38,196 bases of DNA from Rhodococcus marinonascens NBRC 14363 (GTDB lineage: Bacteria > Actinomycetota > Actinomycetes > Mycobacteriales > Mycobacteriaceae). The position numbers and the translations under genes are program-made. The stretch is from contig NZ_BCXB01000035.1 in the NCBI RefSeq assembly GCF_001894885.1, forward strand, positions 1 to 38,196, in the 5' to 3' direction. A model generated the notes under the pieces. It worked only from the letters and a program-made list of their open reading frames with translations, did not search any database and was not told where the DNA came from. This document shows positions 16,280 through 25,135 of the stretch, piece by piece (position 1 is the stretch's first letter; every line of letters begins with the position of its first letter).

Positions 16280-16735
16280 TCACTGTTTGCCCAGTGACCG
16301 CCGAATCTCCTCGAGTTTGGCCTTCCCCGCCTTCTCCCGCGCTTCCCACCGCTCGTCCAGCGACTTACCCGACACGCTTTCGTGCGCGAGTTCCGAGGAG
16401 CCGATAGCAGTCGCGGAGCGTCCCTCTATCCGATCGCGCACACTATCGAACGTCGGAACACCCTCCGACGTGTAGTCGGGCGCGGCGATACCGCCCGACG
16501 AGTAGTCGGGGGCGGGCATGCCGGGTTCGATGGGAGGTACGACCTCGGCTGTCACGGGATCCTCCGCCGGAATCGCGCCAACGTCCGCGGCTGCTGGAAT
16601 GGCAGCGCCGACATCGACCGCTGCGAGGAGCACGCCGAGGCCCGGACGACCTGCCGCGACAGCGCGCACCACCTCGAGGAATTCGGCGTCGGTCAATTTG
16701 CCGGCCGCCGCCGTGACATCGCGCACTTCACTCAT
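16280..16735 (-). CDS. Hypothetical protein between pheT and argC
   Basis: 151 residues, family not recognised. The ATG at 16735 has AGGAG seven bases upstream; an upstream GTG/ATG at 16768 is less well placed. The N-terminal 45 residues look helical and amphipathic (KLTDAEFLEVVRAVAAGRPG), followed by an Ala/Val/Pro-rich region, then two tandem copies of an (A)APDYxSxG(I/V) unit near residues 74-92, and a highly charged C-terminal helix ending EEIRRSLGKQ. There is no signal peptide or membrane span. It starts 42 bases after the pheT stop and precedes the argC promoter, so it is probably co-transcribed with pheST. Codon usage looks like its neighbours. Confidence 0.75.
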   Translation of the reverse strand: MSEVRDVTAAAGKLTDAEFLEVVRAVAAGRPGLGVLLAAVDVGAAIPAAADVGAIPAEDPVTAEVVPPIEPGMPAPDYSSGGIAAPDYTSEGVPTFDSVRDRIEGRSATAIGSSELAHESVSGKSLDERWEAREKAGKAKLEEIRRSLGKQ

Positions 16736-16777
16736 CACACCGCTCCTAGCCTCGGACTCTCCCCCCAAGGTTACGGG

Positions 16778-19264
16778 TCAGCTGCGCAGTTCGGCACCGA
16801 CAGCGGCAGATGCGGCGGCGACCGCTGCATCGCGGGCGGCACTGGCCTCGTCCTCGGTCAGCGTGCGATCGGGGCCGCGGAATCGAAGCGCGAACGCCAG
16901 CGACTTCCGGCCCTGACCGACCTGTTCGCCTTCGAACACGTCGAACAACCGGATGTCCTCGAGAAGTGCGCCGCCACCCGACTGCAACGCCGCTTGTACG
17001 TCGGCCGCGGGTACGGCGGCGTCGACCACGACCGCCACATCCTGGAGCACTGCAGGGAAGGGCGAGACCGTCGGTGCGGGCAAGTTCTCCACGAGCGGGA
17101 GCGCGTCCAGGTCGATCTCCACGGCACACGTCCGTGGGGGCAGTCCGGCACGTTCGAGCATCGTCGGATGCAATTCGCCTGCGTGTCCGACGACGACGCC
17201 GTCCACGAGAAGTTCTGCCCCGCGGCCCGGATGCCACGGCAGGTACTGCGTGGGTCGGATGTCTAATTCGACTCCGGCCGCCGCCGCGATCGTACGGGCT
17301 GCCGTGAATGCATCAGTGGCGTCCGCGGCGCGACCCGAGCCCCATGGTCCGCTCAACTCCCGCTGACCGGTGAGTACCGCCGCCACGTGCACGGGCTGGG
17401 GCGGCAGCGACTGCAGAAGCGCCGCGATCTGCTCGTCGGTCGGGCGCCGATCCACCGGGAGCGCGTCGACTGGCTTGGTGTCGGCACCTGGAAGCACGAC
17501 CTGCGCGATCCCGAACAGCGACAGGTCGCGTTGGCCGCGAGAACTGTTGCGGGCGAGGACCTCGAGAAGTCCGGGCAGCAAAGTGGTAGCCAGTTCCGGG
17601 CGATCCGACTCGAGAGGGTTGAGTACCTTGCTGGTCTTCCGGCGCGGATCCTCGGGGTCAAGGCCCCAGGTGTCGAACACCGCGGACGGCAGGAAGACGG
17701 GGGGCAGGATCTCGACGTATCCCGAGAACGCCAGGGCCCGGCCCACGGAGCGCTTGCGACGCTGAGCTGGCGTCAGCCCGCGACCCGCGGGTGCGGCGGG
17801 CAGCACCGACGGAATCTGTTCGAGACCCTCGAGCCGCAGAACCTCCTCCACCAGATCGGCCGGCTGCACGAGGTCGGGTCGCCAGGAGGGCGGGGTGGCC
17901 ACGAGTTGCCCCTGACCACTGTCACTCACCCCGACCTCGACGTTGCACCCGATCTGCGTCAGTCGGCGAGCGGCGGTGCCGTTGGGGTAGTCGACTCCGG
18001 CGACGCGGTCGGGAAGGTGGATGTCCATGTGGATCGGATCGTGCGGAGTTACCTCACCGATGTCGGTGAGGACCGGCTCGATGCGCCCGCCCGCGATGCT
18101 CACCAGCAGCGACGCCGCCCGGTCCAGCGCCGCTACGGGGAGTTCCGGGTCGACCACTCGCTCGAAACGCTTACCGGCCTCGCTGGACAGCTTGTGCCTG
18201 CGCGCGGTCCTGAATACCGCGAGCGGGTCCCACGTGGCCGCCTCGAGCAGGATGTCCGTGCTCCCAGACCCGACCTCGGTGGACGCGCCGCCCATGACAC
18301 CGGCCAGTGAGACGACACCCGAATCGTCTGCGATCACGACATCTTCTGGGTCCAGGACGCGCTCCGTCTCGTCGAGGGTCGTCAGCTTCTCCCCCGCCAC
18401 GGCGCGACGCACCACGAGTTCACCGCTTATCTTGGCGGCATCGAACGCGTGCAGCGGTTGGCCCAGTTCGAGCAGAACATAGTTGGTGACGTCGACGGCT
18501 GGCGAGATCGGGCGGACACCCGACAGCAGCAATCGGCGCTGCAGCCACCACGGACTCACCGCGTTCGGATCGATACCCGTGACCCGACGGGCGACGAATC
18601 GGGTTGCATTCGACGAGGGATCTACCCGGATCGGCCACGCCTCCCCCTCTGCGGGAAGCGGCGCCACTACCGCAGGATCCGCGAACTCGAGGTCGAATCC
18701 GCACGCCAACTCCCGCGTGAGGCCGCGCACCGAGAAGCAGTAGCCGCGGTCCGGGGTAATATTCAGTTCGATGACGGTGTCGTGCAGTCCCATCAGCTCG
18801 TTCGCGTCAGCGCCCGGCAGCGCGGTGCCCGGCTCGAGGACGAGGATGCCCGAGTGGTCCTTGCCGATACCCAATTCGGCCACCGAGCAGATCATTCCGT
18901 CCGAGACCTGGCCGTACGTCTTGCGGGCGGCGATGGTGAAACCGCCGGGAAGGACCGCTCCCGGAAGCGCGACCACCACGAGGTCACCTTCGGTGAAGTT
19001 GCGAGCACCGCAGACGATCCCCTGCGCCGCGGCGGCCCCGACATCGACCTTGCAGAAGCGGATCGGCTTCTTGAACTCGGTGAGCTCGGCGATCTCGAGA
19101 ACCTTGCCCACGACGAGCGGGCCGTCGACGGACTCGAGTCGATCGACTTCCTCTACCTCGAGCCCGACCCGGACGAAGCCCGCATCCAATTCCTCGGCGG
19201 TGACATCCCAGCCAGGGGTGGCACGCTGCAGGATCTCGGTCAGCCAGGATTGCGCTACTCGCAC
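16778..19264 (-). CDS. pheT: Phenylalanyl-tRNA synthetase beta subunit
   Basis: 828 residues, the large subunit of the alpha2beta2 enzyme. N-terminal EMAP/OB tRNA-binding domain (about residues 40-155), B3/B4 editing domain (about 215-390, with [17 protein letters not shown]), B5 domain (about 400-480), catalytic-like core and a C-terminal ferredoxin-fold anticodon-binding domain (FDX-ACB, about 735-828, starting near [14 protein letters not shown]). It lies 68 bases after pheS on the same strand. Confidence 0.97.
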   Translation of the reverse strand: MRVAQSWLTEILQRATPGWDVTAEELDAGFVRVGLEVEEVDRLESVDGPLVVGKVLEIAELTEFKKPIRFCKVDVGAAAAQGIVCGARNFTEGDLVVVALPGAVLPGGFTIAARKTYGQVSDGMICSVAELGIGKDHSGILVLEPGTALPGADANELMGLHDTVIELNITPDRGYCFSVRGLTRELACGFDLEFADPAVVAPLPAEGEAWPIRVDPSSNATRFVARRVTGIDPNAVSPWWLQRRLLLSGVRPISPAVDVTNYVLLELGQPLHAFDAAKISGELVVRRAVAGEKLTTLDETERVLDPEDVVIADDSGVVSLAGVMGGASTEVGSGSTDILLEAATWDPLAVFRTARRHKLSSEAGKRFERVVDPELPVAALDRAASLLVSIAGGRIEPVLTDIGEVTPHDPIHMDIHLPDRVAGVDYPNGTAARRLTQIGCNVEVGVSDSGQGQLVATPPSWRPDLVQPADLVEEVLRLEGLEQIPSVLPAAPAGRGLTPAQRRKRSVGRALAFSGYVEILPPVFLPSAVFDTWGLDPEDPRRKTSKVLNPLESDRPELATTLLPGLLEVLARNSSRGQRDLSLFGIAQVVLPGADTKPVDALPVDRRPTDEQIAALLQSLPPQPVHVAAVLTGQRELSGPWGSGRAADATDAFTAARTIAAAAGVELDIRPTQYLPWHPGRGAELLVDGVVVGHAGELHPTMLERAGLPPRTCAVEIDLDALPLVENLPAPTVSPFPAVLQDVAVVVDAAVPAADVQAALQSGGGALLEDIRLFDVFEGEQVGQGRKSLAFALRFRGPDRTLTEDEASAARDAAVAAASAAVGAELRS

Positions 19265-19332
19265 GTCTGCTCAGCTCTCTCGTTCGTCAAGATGTCGTGA
19301 CTGGTTGGTGGGCGGGATTCGGGCGACGCCGG

Positions 19333-20433
<1,101 letters not shown>

Positions 20434-20512
20434 TTAAAGTTCGTTCAGTCAGCAATCTCGACGAAACCGAAACAGCTCGCCCCAAATCCTAGGCGATCCG
20501 CTTTTCGCCTCG

Positions 20513-21322
20513 TCAGTTGTCGGTCCGCCTGCGGTTCTGGACCCTCGCGCTCGAGTACAAGCAGATGGACGCCGCCGTGGCCAGGTTGAAGCTCTCGGCC
20601 CGACCGTGAATCGGAATCCGAACCCGGTGGTCGGCCCGTGCCACCGTGGCCGAGTCGAGACCGTGAGCCTCGTTCCCGAACAGCCAGGCCGTCGGCCGCA
20701 GCAGCAATTCGTCGGCGTCGTCCAGGTCGACTTCACCGTCTGCCGCGGTGGCGAGCAATTGGATTCCGGCCGCGCTGATGTTGTCGAGCACCGCCGCCGT
20801 GTCTCGTTCACGTACCACGGGAAGGTGGAAGAGACTCCCTGCCGAGGCGCGAACGCACTTGCCGTTGTGTGGATCGACGCTGTCGCCCGCGAGAATGGCA
20901 GCGTCAGCACCCACCGCGTCCGCAACCCGGATTACAGTTCCCGCATTCCCCGGTTCCGCGACCGCGACGGGGACCGCGAGCAGTTGCGCATCGCGACCGA
21001 CCACTTCTACCAGAGGGACGTCGAGAAGATCGCAGACCGCAACGAGGCCCGCAGGGGTGACGGTGTCACTGAGTCCCCGGATGGCTCGATCCGTTGCCAG
21101 CGACGTGCGAACACCTGCGGCATGCGCCCGGTCGATCAGCCGAGCGTACCGCCGCTCCGCGTCCTCGGTGTAGAAGAGGTCGTGCACGGGCCGGGTATCG
21201 AGAGCCTCGGCAACCGAGTTCTCCCCCTCCACCAGGAACCGTCCGACCCTACGGCGTTCGGAAGTCCTCAGCAGCTTGACAGCAGAAACGACCCGTGGGG
21301 TGCGCTCGGTGAGCGGGTCCAC
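20513..21322 (-). CDS. tsnR: TrmH/SpoU family 23S rRNA 2'-O-methyltransferase
   Basis: 269 residues. The N-terminal substrate-binding domain (about 1-105, with RRVGRFLVEGENSV) is typical of the TsnR/RlmB group, followed by a SPOUT knot domain with motifs AEPGNAGTVIR, LFGNEAHGLD and IPIHGRAESFNLATAASICLY; these bind S-adenosylmethionine. In M. tuberculosis the same position after rplT holds the gene annotated tsnR. The exact rRNA target cannot be read from sequence; the symbol follows that annotation. The GTG at 21322 is 38 bases after rplT, so it probably belongs to the infC operon transcript. Confidence 0.92.
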   Translation of the reverse strand: MDPLTERTPRVVSAVKLLRTSERRRVGRFLVEGENSVAEALDTRPVHDLFYTEDAERRYARLIDRAHAAGVRTSLATDRAIRGLSDTVTPAGLVAVCDLLDVPLVEVVGRDAQLLAVPVAVAEPGNAGTVIRVADAVGADAAILAGDSVDPHNGKCVRASAGSLFHLPVVRERDTAAVLDNISAAGIQLLATAADGEVDLDDADELLLRPTAWLFGNEAHGLDSATVARADHRVRIPIHGRAESFNLATAASICLYSSARVQNRRRTDN

Positions 21323-21360
21323 GGGTCGTTTCCGATCTTCGACACGCCGGGGTGTGAGAC

Positions 21361-21750
21361 TCAGGCTGCTTCTCCGACCGGAGCGTTCACGTCAGCCGGC
21401 AGCGCAGCCTTCGCGAGCGCGACCAGGCCGGCAAACGCTTCGGCGTCAGAGACGGCCAACTCGGCGAGGTTCTTGCGGTCGACCTCGATCTCGGCCAGAC
21501 GCAGACCCTGGATCAATCGGTTGTACGTGATGTCGTTCGCCCGTGCCGCGGCGTTGATGCGGGTGATCCAGAGCTTGCGGAAGTCACCTTTGCGCGCACG
21601 GCGGTCACGGTAGGCGTAAGTCAGTGAGTGGAGCTGCTGTTCCTTGGCCTTGCGGTACAGGCGCGAGCGCTGTCCGCGGTAGCCGCTGGAGGCTTCGAGA
21701 ATCGAACGACGCTTCTTCTGGGCGTTTACAGCCCTCTTTACGCGTGCCAC
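21361..21750 (-). CDS. rplT: 50S ribosomal protein L20
   Basis: 129 residues starting at a GTG (21750); [15 protein letters not shown] and [17 protein letters not shown] are diagnostic. L20 binds 23S rRNA early in assembly; in other bacteria it also represses its own operon. A C-terminal Ala-rich extension ([11 protein letters not shown]) goes slightly beyond the usual end. Third gene of infC-rpmI-rplT. Confidence 0.98.
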   Translation of the reverse strand: MARVKRAVNAQKKRRSILEASSGYRGQRSRLYRKAKEQQLHSLTYAYRDRRARKGDFRKLWITRINAAARANDITYNRLIQGLRLAEIEVDRKNLAELAVSDAEAFAGLVALAKAALPADVNAPVGEAA

Positions 21751-21813
21751 TGAAAAATCCTGTCAATCTTGGGGCGGTAACCCGCCCCGGGTGGTCAATA
21801 AAGGGGTGTCGAC

Positions 21814-22008
21814 TCAGATGCCGAGCAGGCGCTTGACGCGAGGAGTGTCGGCCTTGCTCACGACAGTCACACCATCGAGGCGACGGGTTACCTTCGTGGC
21901 CTTGTGCTCGAGCAGGTGGCGGCGACCGGCCTTCTGGCGCAGGATCTTTCCGCTACCAGACACCTTGAATCGCTTCGCGGTGCCGCTGTGGGTCTTCGAC
22001 TTGGGCAT
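21814..22008 (-). CDS. rpmI: 50S ribosomal protein L35
   Basis: 64 residues from the ATG at 22008 (GAGGA just upstream): [16 protein letters not shown] is the canonical L35 start and VKRLLGI its end. The open frame continues upstream into infC, but that is shadow sequence. Sits 46 bases after infC and 63 bases before rplT. Confidence 0.98.
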   Translation of the reverse strand: MPKSKTHSGTAKRFKVSGSGKILRQKAGRRHLLEHKATKVTRRLDGVTVVSKADTPRVKRLLGI

Positions 22009-22054
22009 GGAGTCCTCAGTTCTTCCGTATCCGGGTCGTGCTGGTGTATTCGGG

Positions 22055-22693
<639 letters not shown>

Positions 22694-22696
<3 letters not shown>

Positions 22697-22706
22697 GGGG
22701 CCTCCT
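22694..22706 (-). promoter_or_regulatory. infC: Ribosome binding site deciding the infC ATC start
   Basis: AGGAGG (22706-22701), four C residues, then ATC (22696-22694). A full-strength Shine-Dalgarno next to a near-cognate codon argues that ATC is the true start. A perfect 12-bp palindrome (GGTCTCGAGACC, 22721-22732) lies 14 bases upstream and could compete in folding. Confidence 0.8.
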
Positions 22707-22761
22707 AGGTTGAACGGTCTGGTCTCGAGACCGCCAGCAGCCCGTACGCCCGGGTCCCAAC

Positions 22762-22799
22762 AAAAAAGCCCCGCAGTGAACGAATTCACCATGCGGGGC
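22762..22799 (-). terminator. Intrinsic terminator/attenuator in the infC leader
   Basis: On the minus strand an 8-bp GC-rich stem (GCCCCGCA with TGCGGGGC, 22799-22792 and 22775-22768) plus an inner 5-bp stem (GTGAA/TTCAC) is followed at once by six T residues (22767-22762). It points toward infC and lies 66 bases before its start. No minus-strand gene ends just upstream: the flanking gene at 23081 is on the plus strand. So it must act within the infC leader, as an attenuator. The 384-base interval 22697-23080 otherwise contains no gene; a TTGACA (23001-22996, minus strand) is the best -35 candidate, but I see no good -10. Confidence 0.8.
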
Positions 22800-23080
22800 C
22801 CGATGTCGACCGATCAGACGAACTCACGGCTGACGCCGATCCCTCATCTCCCCACACTCGAGGAACTCGAATCAAGATCCCAACCAAGAACCTCTGAAAC
22901 GAGCGACCGGACCGCTGAACTGCAGTTTCACCTGCCGCGCAGAGGTGGGAGTCGGACTCCACTTGCTGCCCCCGAGAAATCCGAAGGCGGTCGTAGTGTC
23001 AAGAGTAGCATTGGCGCACTTTGCGAGCTAATCGATACCGGGGCGTCGTGTCGCCGGACCCTGATGGAATCCTCTAGGGC

Positions 23081-23464
23081 ATGCAGGAGAACTTCGAAGA
23101 CGCCCCGGACGGCGGCGCACTCACCGGCGATGACCAGAATACCGACGTCCGGGAACTCGCCGACGTTCCCGCCGTCGAGGTCATCAGCCGCGCCGCGGTC
23201 ATGCTCATGAGTTCGGCCGCCGAAAAGCTCGGCCTCTCCGACCCCCAACCCGAGTCCAGCCCGCACCTCGACCTCGACGAGGCCCGTCGTGTCATCACCG
23301 CTCTGGCCGGCCTCGTGACCGCGTCCCTCGAGTACCTCGGCCCGCACGCCGGCCCGATCCGTGAAGGTCTCCAGTCTCTGCAACGGGCGTTCCGCGAAGC
23401 GTCGCCGTATCCGGACGAGCCCGGCATGGGCCCCGGCGAGAAGTACACCGGCCCGGTGCACTGA
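23081..23464 (+). CDS. DUF1844 domain protein
   Basis: 127 residues, cytosolic, acidic. The DUF1844 core is VEVISRAAVMLMSSAAEKLGL...HLDLDEARRVITALAGLV..., function unknown; it is widely conserved next to infC in actinobacteria. N-terminal 25 residues are Asp/Glu/Gly-rich and probably disordered. The ATG at 23081 has only a weak AGGG directly before it. Divergent from infC, sharing its leader/promoter interval. Confidence 0.9.
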   Translation: MQENFEDAPDGGALTGDDQNTDVRELADVPAVEVISRAAVMLMSSAAEKLGLSDPQPESSPHLDLDEARRVITALAGLVTASLEYLGPHAGPIREGLQSLQRAFREASPYPDEPGMGPGEKYTGPVH

Positions 23465-23494
23465 CCGGGGAGTCTGACAGGAACAAGGCTGCGC

Positions 23495-23520
23495 GGACCT
23501 CGTCCTGTGCGGACGAGTCC
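23495..23520. terminator. Hairpin between convergent genes
   Basis: A 10-bp stem with one bulged base (23495-23505 with 23511-23520) and the loop TGTGC lies in the 73-base gap between the DUF1844 gene and the convergent WYL regulator. Without a T-run on either strand it is at best a non-canonical bidirectional terminator. Confidence 0.5.
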
Positions 23521-23537
23521 TGAGATTGCGGTCCAGC

Positions 23538-24239
23538 TCACCTGCCGAACACGGACCGTGCGTCCGGGGGTGGCTCGCCGAACAGATCCGGGTCGCGCGG
23601 CACGAACGACTGATGAGTGAGAATGGCGTCGGTGACCCGGTCGAGCCGGAACCACCGCGCCCCTGCTCGGGTCAGACACCACGCGACAAGAAACCACGTA
23701 TCGCCGGTGTGGGCAAGAATGTGCGGCTCGACGAGCCGTTCGGTCCGCGCACCCTCCCGATCCACGTATCGCAATGACACCGCCAGTTCACGTTCCAACC
23801 CCTCTTCGATCACCCGACGGATGCGCGGTTCGGCGCTCTCGCGATCGATCTCGCGGCGGATCCACACCCGCGTCCCGAGCTTGTCCACACGAGCTCTCGA
23901 CTCGTCGTCCATCACGTCCAGCAGCTTGCCGAGCGCTGCACGACCGTCCGCTGCGAACGGTGCCTCATGGCACGCAGTCAACGCCAATGCCACCGAAACC
24001 GCTTGCGCTGGAGTGAAGTTGACCGGCGGAAGGGTACTGCTGCCGATGACCCCGTAGCCCCCACCCGGGCCGGCGTTGGCCCAGATCGCGGCGCCGGAAG
24101 ACTGCAGTACGGCGATGTCCCGCTTGATCGTGCGCGTGGTCACTTCGAACTGCGCTGCCAACTGCGCCGCGGTCCGGCCTCGGTCCCCTGCGCGGCGCAG
24201 TTCTTCGGTCAGGGCGTGGAGACGGGCTGGGCGGTCCAT
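23538..24239 (-). CDS. WYL-domain (YafY-type) transcriptional regulator
   Basis: 233 residues from the ATG at 24239 (GGGAG eight bases upstream; an ATG at 24254 is also in frame). N-terminal DeoR-like helix-turn-helix (about 1-60: GRTAAQLAAQFEVTTRTIKRDIAVLQ) and a C-terminal WYL domain (about 130-220) which in related proteins binds nucleic acid or a small ligand. The GPGGGYG segment after the HTH is typical for this subfamily. It is divergent from an alpha/beta hydrolase, with a perfect inverted repeat between them, suggesting that it regulates the hydrolase and itself. Confidence 0.9.
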   Translation of the reverse strand: MDRPARLHALTEELRRAGDRGRTAAQLAAQFEVTTRTIKRDIAVLQSSGAAIWANAGPGGGYGVIGSSTLPPVNFTPAQAVSVALALTACHEAPFAADGRAALGKLLDVMDDESRARVDKLGTRVWIRREIDRESAEPRIRRVIEEGLERELAVSLRYVDREGARTERLVEPHILAHTGDTWFLVAWCLTRAGARWFRLDRVTDAILTHQSFVPRDPDLFGEPPPDARSVFGR

Positions 24240-24312
24240 GAGGCAGTCTCCCAAACGCTGCGGCCAGGTCTCGATTCAGGGTTGCGAATTCCGTTATGCG
24301 ACTGTTACAAAG

Positions 24313-24336
24313 ACGGTGACACGCAGATGTCACCGT
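24313..24336. promoter_or_regulatory. Candidate operator of the WYL regulator
   Basis: Perfect inverted repeat with 9-bp arms, ACGGTGACA (24313-24321) and TGTCACCGT (24328-24336), around a 6-bp centre. It lies in the 118-base divergent interval, 22 bases before the hydrolase ATG. Size and position fit a dimer operator; assignment to the WYL protein is inference. Confidence 0.55.
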
Positions 24337-24353
24337 TGTCGGGTCACTCTTGA

Positions 24354-24402
24354 TCCCATGACACGACAAGTGAAACTGTCCCATGACACGACAAGTGAAA
24401 CT
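24354..24402 (+). repeat. 25-bp tandem duplication over the hydrolase start
   Basis: Two copies at exact 25-base offset (24354-24378 and 24379-24402; the second copy matches 24 bases). Each carries an ATG. As 25 is not a multiple of three, only the first ATG (24358) is in frame with the hydrolase; the second (24383) is out of frame. Confidence 0.9.
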
Positions 24403-25128
24403 CGAAACAGCACAGCCACTCACATCATTCTCATTCCGGGATTCTGGCTCGGCGCGTGGGCCTGGGAATCGGTGGCATCCGACCTGGCCGGCCGCGGATA
24501 TCACGTCACGACGGTGACTCTGCCCGGACTCGACTCGGTAGATACCGATCGCAGCAACATACGTCTGGAGCACCACATCTCCGCGACTGTCGACGCGGTC
24601 GCAGCGACACCGCCGTCGGAGCGTGCGATCGTCATCGCACACAGCGGTGCCGGACCGGTGGTGTATGCGGCCGGCGACCGGGTGCCCGAACGACTGGCCC
24701 GGATCGTCTACGTCGACTCGGGACCACTGCAAAACGGCGCAGCGCTCCGCGAGGATCTCGATCCGTCGGCCACCGAGATCCAGCTTCCGTCGTGGTCCGA
24801 ACTCGAGGCCGCAGGCAGTAGCCTCGACGGGCTGGACGAGGTCCAGCTCGAGACGTTCCGCCGCCGGGCGGTTCCCATGCCGGCAGGGCCGGTCAGGGAG
24901 AAGCTCGAGCTCGTGGACAGTCAGCGCCTGGACGTACCGACCACCGTGATCTGCACCAGCTTCCCATCTCAGATCATCCAGGAGATGGCCCGCTCGGGTC
25001 ACCCTATGGCCGCCGAACTCACGCAGATCGCCGAGGTCGAGTACATCGATCTGCCGACCGGCCACTGGCCGATGTGGTCGCGGCCGGCAGAACTGGCGAC
25101 CGCGATCGACACGGCAGCGAAAGCCTGA
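24358..25128 (+). CDS. Alpha/beta hydrolase
   Basis: 256 residues. Recognisable fold: oxyanion strand HIILIPGFWLGAWAWE, nucleophile elbow AHSGAGPV (Ser), an aspartate near IVYVDSG or later, and the C-terminal His in LPTGHWPMWSRPAEL. This is the esterase/EstC-like group of small hydrolases. The first 20 residues come from the tandem duplication and do not match the family, whose members start a few residues before HIILIPG. No Shine-Dalgarno precedes the ATG. It ends 7 bases from the convergent uvrA stop. Substrate unknown. Confidence 0.88.
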   Translation: MTRQVKLSHDTTSETRNSTATHIILIPGFWLGAWAWESVASDLAGRGYHVTTVTLPGLDSVDTDRSNIRLEHHISATVDAVAATPPSERAIVIAHSGAGPVVYAAGDRVPERLARIVYVDSGPLQNGAALREDLDPSATEIQLPSWSELEAAGSSLDGLDEVQLETFRRRAVPMPAGPVREKLELVDSQRLDVPTTVICTSFPSQIIQEMARSGHPMAAELTQIAEVEYIDLPTGHWPMWSRPAELATAIDTAAKA

Positions 25129-25135
25129 TCATCGC

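Noticed and set aside
22721-22732. GGTCTCGAGACC palindrome as an operator
   Set aside because: It lies between the attenuator and the infC start; it is more simply an RNA hairpin in the leader, and no cognate regulator is suggested.
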